Assembly (NCBI RefSeq): GCF_900496995.4
Contig: NC_044027.1
Span: forward strand, 17,570,743-17,634,742
Direction of reading: 5' to 3'
From: Aquila chrysaetos chrysaetos
Lineage: Eukaryota > Chordata > Aves > Accipitriformes > Accipitridae
DNA length: 64,000 nt
Position 1 is the first letter of the stretch. Each line of letters begins with the position of its first letter. Both the position numbers and the translations under genes were made by a program. Shown here piece by piece: positions 56,101 through 62,100 of this stretch. The notes below the pieces were generated by a model, which worked only from the letters and a program-made list of their open reading frames with translations, ran no database searches and was not told the DNA's origin.

Positions 56101-59100
56101 GACTTGGGGCACTAAAGCATTTGCACTGTGCTCTTTCTAAAATGGATGTTCATTTCAAGTCATTTAAGAAAAGCCTACATGGCCGTCACATTATCTTTAA
56201 GAGTATGGCCTAACCATTTTATTCAATCGCATCTCTGCTGTGAAGTATCAGTCTTTGCGATACAGTCTTTCTACTCCAATTTATGCACAAACCATAGTAT
56301 AAACATCTTTCCAATGTTGTTGGAGATTTTGCATTTTTTAAAAGGTAGAAGCCCTTTGAAACTTGTGGGAAATATAATTTTCCTCATTTTGCTTTACCAT
56401 TATATACCTTGGCATGAGTGAGAATATTGTATGTGCATGTTTTTATGTTCACTTAAAGTGGCATAGATTGAAGACTTGAGAATTGCTTCTAGATTCTTAT
56501 GGGTACAATAACCAGAAAGGCACTTTTGCAAAGGTAAAAATTCCAGTATTGCATAAAAATTAGTACCATGCTAGTTTGAAAAAGATTCAGCCTCCAAGGA
56601 AGACTTTGCTATGAAAGCTAGAAATTGAAATAGTATCTCTGACTGCAATAAGAAAATACTTCCTTTCTTTCTTACCTTCAGTAATCAAGGGATGCATTCA
56701 CTGAAACAATCTGCATTGAAGATGGAAAGAGATCACAGTCCAGTGGATCCCAAAATAGTGGGAGAAAGAAAACCTCTGGGAGGAAGGGGTTCATATTGCA
56801 CAGTGCTTCAGGAAGGTGAACACTAAGTTAAAGGATTTGGTGGTATTGGGCAAACACCACTTTCTAGCATGGCATGAGAAACAGCTCAGCATCCGGGGGC
56901 TGGAACACGTAATCACAAATTTCACTAATTTGCTAACTGATTTTGAAGATTTTTACCTAAATACTTATATTCATTATGCATATTTAAACCATAGCAGTCC
57001 CCTTTTTTACTCCTGACCCTTCTACAGAAAATAATCTTGGGAGTTAGTTATAGGCCCCTTTTTTTCCTTTTTACCTGTTTACCATGATTTCACTTGAAGG
57101 GGAGGTTACTGCTCATAACTTGCTCCTGTAAGTGAACGGCTGTGGGTGACTCTCCTCAGGCTCCTGCTGAGGGCAGCGCGCGGGCTCAGCTGCCCAGTCT
57201 TTGCAAAGAAGCCTTGATTTCAGGAAAGGATGCTAACTCACATATTATGGGAACCGTTCTTGAGGTCTTTTTCCTTCTGTTACAGAGAAATATTTTACTT
57301 ACAGTGACTTTAAATCTTCTCCTTAGGATCCCTGCCAGCAGAGCACGGGGAGCTGCTGCACGACCATGAAACCTCGAATCTGTTGCCACCTCCGGTGAAT
57401 CTGCTCCATGGGGAGATCTGTGCAGGGGACGACTCTGGAGAGAGCAGCGAACAGGCCAGCTCCGACAGCCAGGTAACACCAGCACTTGTACTAGTGTGGG
57501 GGGTGTTTGGTTTTTGGGGGGATTTCTTGGCTTTTAGTCTCCATGTCAAACTTGTCACCCGGACGGCACTTCTCTGATAAAGCACAATGCTTTGCTCTGT
57601 CCCCAGTGGAGCGAAGTCGGCCGGCACTATGGAGGTTCCAGCACTTTCTGCCGTTTCAGCTTGGCCATGGTGGAGCAGTGTCTGAGGGGAGAAGAGCTGC
57701 GAGCTCGACACCAGGCCGCCCTCCTCAAGCTCCGCAAAAAAGCTCTCCAGGAGAAAGCCAAGGCTGAATTGGCCTGGCTGGGCCACCAGAAACGGTGAGG
57801 GGGAGACACAAGGGCAGGACACCACAGGCCTGCCCTGATAGGGACAGATCCTTCAGCAGGAGGTGAAGGTGCCACTGCCTGCTCAAAGGAAGAAAAACTG
57901 TCCTGGCTCAGGGGAAGGGAGCAAATGTAAAATCCTTCTCTTACAGAATAAGTGCAGGTAAAGCAGAAGGAGAGGAGTCTGCACAGTTTTATTCTCTCCA
58001 GAGCACAGTTGAGCTCCCTACTGCAGCCTCCTTCAGGTGTGGTGTGAGCCCATGCTCCGCGCTGACTGGGCTGGGGCACGGCCAGGGACGGTGTGAGACC
58101 CTTGGTGTGAGGTGTCCCTCAGCGCTGACTGGGCTGGGGTGCCCTCGGGGACGGTGTGAGACCCTTGGTGCGAGGTGTCCCTCAGCGCTGACTGGGCTGG
58201 GGCACCGCCAGGGACGGTGTGAGACCCTTGGTGCGAGGTGTCCCTCAGCGCTGACTGGGCTGGGGTGCTCTCGGGGATGGTGTGAGACCCTTGGTGCGAG
58301 GTGTCCCTCAGCGCTGACTGGGCTGGGGTGCCCTCGGGGACGGTGTGAGACCCTTGGTGCGAGGTGTCCCTCAGCGCTGACTGGGCTGGGGTGCCCTCGG
58401 GGACGGTGTGAGACCCTTGGTGTGAGGTGTCCCTCAGCGCTGACTGGGCTGGGGTGCCCTCGGGGACGGTGTGAGACCCTTGGTGTGAGGTGAACCTCAG
58501 CGCTGACTGGGCTGGGGCACCGCCAGGGACGGTGTGAGACCCTTGGTGCGAGGTGTCCCTCAGCGCTGACTGGGCTGGGGTGCCCTCGGGGACGGTGTGA
58601 GACCCTTGGTGCGAGGTGTCCCTCAGCGCTGACTGGGCTGGGGTGCCCTCGGGGACGGTGTGAGACCCTTGGTGTGAGGTGTCCCTCAGCGCTGACTGGG
58701 CTGGGGTGCCCTCGGGGACGGTGTGAGACCCTTGGTGTGAGGTGTCCCTCAGCGCTGACTGGGCTGGGGTGCTCTCGGGGATGGTGTGAGACCCTTGGTG
58801 CGAGGTGTCCCTCAGCGCTGACTGGGCTGGGGTGCCCTCGGGGACGGTGTGAGACCCTTGGTGCGAGGTGTCCCTCAGCGCTGACTGGGCTGGGGTGCTC
58901 TCGGGGATGGTGTGAGACCCTTGGTGCGAGGTGTCCCTCAGCGCTGACTGGGCTGGGGTGCCCTCGGGGATGGTGTGAGACCCTTGGTGCGAGGTGTCCC
59001 TCAGCGCTGACTGGGCTGGGGTGCCCTCGGGGACGGTGTGAGACCCTTGGTGTGAGGTGTCCCTCAGCGCTGACTGGGCTGGGGTGCCCTCGGGGACGGT

Positions 59101-62100
59101 GTGAGACCCTTGGTGTGAGGTGAACCTCAGCGCTGACTGGGCTGGGGCACCGCCAGGGACGGTGTGAGACCCTTGGTGCGAGGTGTCCCTCAGCGCTGAC
59201 TGGGCTGGGGTGCCCTCGGGGACGGTGTGAGACCCTTGGTGCGAGGTGTCCCTCAGCGCTGACTGGGCTGGGGTGCCCTCGGGGACGGTGTGAGACCCTT
59301 GGTGTGAGGTGTCCCTCAGCGCTGACTGGGCTGGGGTGCCCTCGGGGACGGTGTGAGACCCTTGGTGTGAGGTGTCCCTCAGCGCTGACTGGGCTGGGGC
59401 ACCGCCAGGGACGGTGTGAGACCCTTGGTGTGAGGTGTCCCTCAGCGCTGACTGGGCTGGGGCGCCCTCGGGGACGGTGTGAGACCCTTGGTGCGAGGTG
59501 TCCCTCAGCGCTGACTGGGCTGGGGCACCGCCAGGGACGGTGTGAGACCCTTGGTGCGAGGTGTCCCTCAGCGCTGACTGGGCTGGGGTGCCCTCGGGGA
59601 CGGTGTGAGACCCTTGGTGCGAGGTGTCCCTCAGCGCTGACTGGGCTGGGGTGCTCTCGGGGATGGTGTGAGACCCTTGGTGTGAGGTGTCCCTCAGCGC
59701 TGACTGGGCTGGGGTGCCCTCGGGGATGGTGTGAGACCCTTGGTGCGAGGTGTCCCTCAGCGCTGACTGGGCTGGGGTGCCCTCGGGGACGGTGTGAGAC
59801 CCTTGGTGCGAGGTGTCCCTCAGCGCTGACTGGGCTGGGGTGCCCTCGGGGACAGTGTGAGACCCTTGGTGCGAGGTGTCCCTCAGCGCTGACTGGGCTG
59901 GGGCATCATGAGGTACAGTATGAGCTCCACCTGGTGCATGGTGTCCCACACCGGTCAGTGCTGTGTATGGAGTGCTTGGGAAAGTCCTGCTGCCTCGGGA
60001 GAGGTCCAGGCAATATGGCCCCAGGTGAGATGTCCTCTAAGTCTAGCAGAACTTTCTGCAGAGCCCTTCCATAGCTACTGCTGGTTTTACAGCTGCTTTG
60101 AGAGGACCTTTGCTCCTATCCCTGGCGTTGTTTTCTGAAGACCATTAAATTAATGGCATTTAATTATCTGACTGTGATCCCCATCCTTCTATGGTCTCCA
60201 GCTGCCTGGAAAACCTGCGAGATTGTAAGGGAGCGTCTGCCATGGCCACAAAGCAGCGCAAAATCCTAACGGAGCTGAAACAGGAGCAGGTAATAGTGCA
60301 GCAAGAGGAGCTGGATTTCATCTTATAAACAGGGGGAGGTGCCTGGAGCTGCTGGAGCAAGTGGGGTTTGTTTTTTAAAAAATGTCATTGGTGTGACTTC
60401 ACATGCATTATTCTGCTTTGCTTCCTATATTCAGTGAGGTGGGGGTTTTTGTGCCAAAGTCAGCAGTCTGTAAATCTTGGAGAAAACACCTTCCCCCCCC
60501 CCCCGCTACTCCAATGTTAGTGGATTTTTCTATTTGTGCCATAACAAACAGGTCATATAAAGTAGGTTTCCACTGATTTATGCAGATTTATGCTTCTGAT
60601 GTTGAAATATATTAAATTAATCTGACAGCTAATTTTATAGTCTCAGTTCTCCTGTTACCGAGAGGAATGCTGGGCTCGTAATGATACTCGGTAGTCAGAA
60701 AATTTTTTCCTACTCCTTATGTAGTAAAAGTCTCTCCTTTATTTCAAGGAATTCCTATGCAAACCACAAGCATACTGTAGTTTTGAATGACCAGAAGGTA
60801 ATTCGTTTCCAAAGGTCTCACCACCCAGACACCCCATCTCTCAGGCAGTGAAATATCCCCTTACCTGCCATTAGTTTTCACAGGTAACCCCCAGTCAGCA
60901 TTAGTGAAAAATAAAACTGCAAAAATTTTCTTAAAAAAAAGGAACAAAACCTGCATATTGAATTTTCAGGATGTTTTGTGAGTAGTATTGCCTTATGTTA
61001 AGAAATACTATACACATTTTTAAGTAGGTCTCTTTTCTCTGTTATCTTAGCTCTCTTACGCTTTCTTTTTCTGCTTTGCGTAGGCAGAAATCCAACACCT
61101 GCAAAATATCTACAGGGCAGCCCATCAAGAAAGAAAGCTTTTATTAAAGCAGCAAAGAGAAATCTTAATGATGCGGCATTCTACAGCACAAATCCAGGAA
61201 AAGCTGCATAATATGGCTGGGAAGCAAGAGGTTATTAAGTCACAGTCAGTAGATGTCTCGGTAGGTTTTTTTGAGTGGGTAATACCTGAAGTCAGAGCTG
61301 ACATTACAGCTAAGGAACCCAGGTGAAATCTCGTGTGTTACCTTTTCTTTTTAGCTTACAAGGAGCCCAGCAACTGAAGAAGCAATAAAGCTGAAGACAG
61401 TGAGACTTATTTCTAGCCCAAAGTTATATTCCTCTTCAGCAGAGTCTACAGCCCACCCAGAAAGGCTTGATCTGTCAGGGAATAGAGAAAGTTGTGTCCA
61501 GCTAAAGAATAAACAAAGCAAGAAATATGAGGGGTAAGTAAAACCCTTTCCACAGTGATAGCTGAAGATAAGAAACAATCCAGTGGAGAAGATGGAAGCA
61601 GTTATGTCTGAGATAATTGTGTGAGCTTTAAATGCTCCCAAGAGTGAGTTTTATAATGATGTTTTGAAAACCTCTGTGTTCAAGCAGTTGATGCGTCAAG
61701 ATCACTACCTGTCATTCTGACCAGTATTGCCTCACTGTTTATTTGTGTCCTCCATATGCCCAGCCTACCATCTGGTATCCAGAATGGTAAGCCCCTCAGG
61801 GCAGGGACCAGCTTATTGCAAGGTATGTGAACAGCATCAAGTAAACTAAGGTGTCTGGATCCATAGCTGGGGATGCTTTCCATACCACTTACTAAATTCT
61901 TCAGGCAGAATACATTCATTGGCTTAATATATCAATAAGAAATAGTGTATTTATTTCAGATTTTTCCATTCTTTAAAAAGAAGTACCCTTCTGTGCAGGG
62001 GGGAAAAGTGTTTTAAGTGAAATCTTGAATTTTACCAGAAAGTTACAGGGAGTTACATTGTGATCTCAGTACATCTGTATGTCACAAATATTAACTCCTT

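Noticed and set aside
58059-59905. CRISPR-like array
   Set aside because: The units are contiguous with no spacers, and the setting is a vertebrate intron.
58044-60074. Plus-strand open frames over the minisatellite (RCETLG...ALTGLG units)
   Set aside because: They are broken by TGA in the two GAACC units, lie in an intron, and reflect only the 63-base period.
29115-61533. CEP350 itself
   Set aside because: CEP350 adjoins QSOX1 in vertebrates; the divergent GPSM1 exon points to CCDC187.
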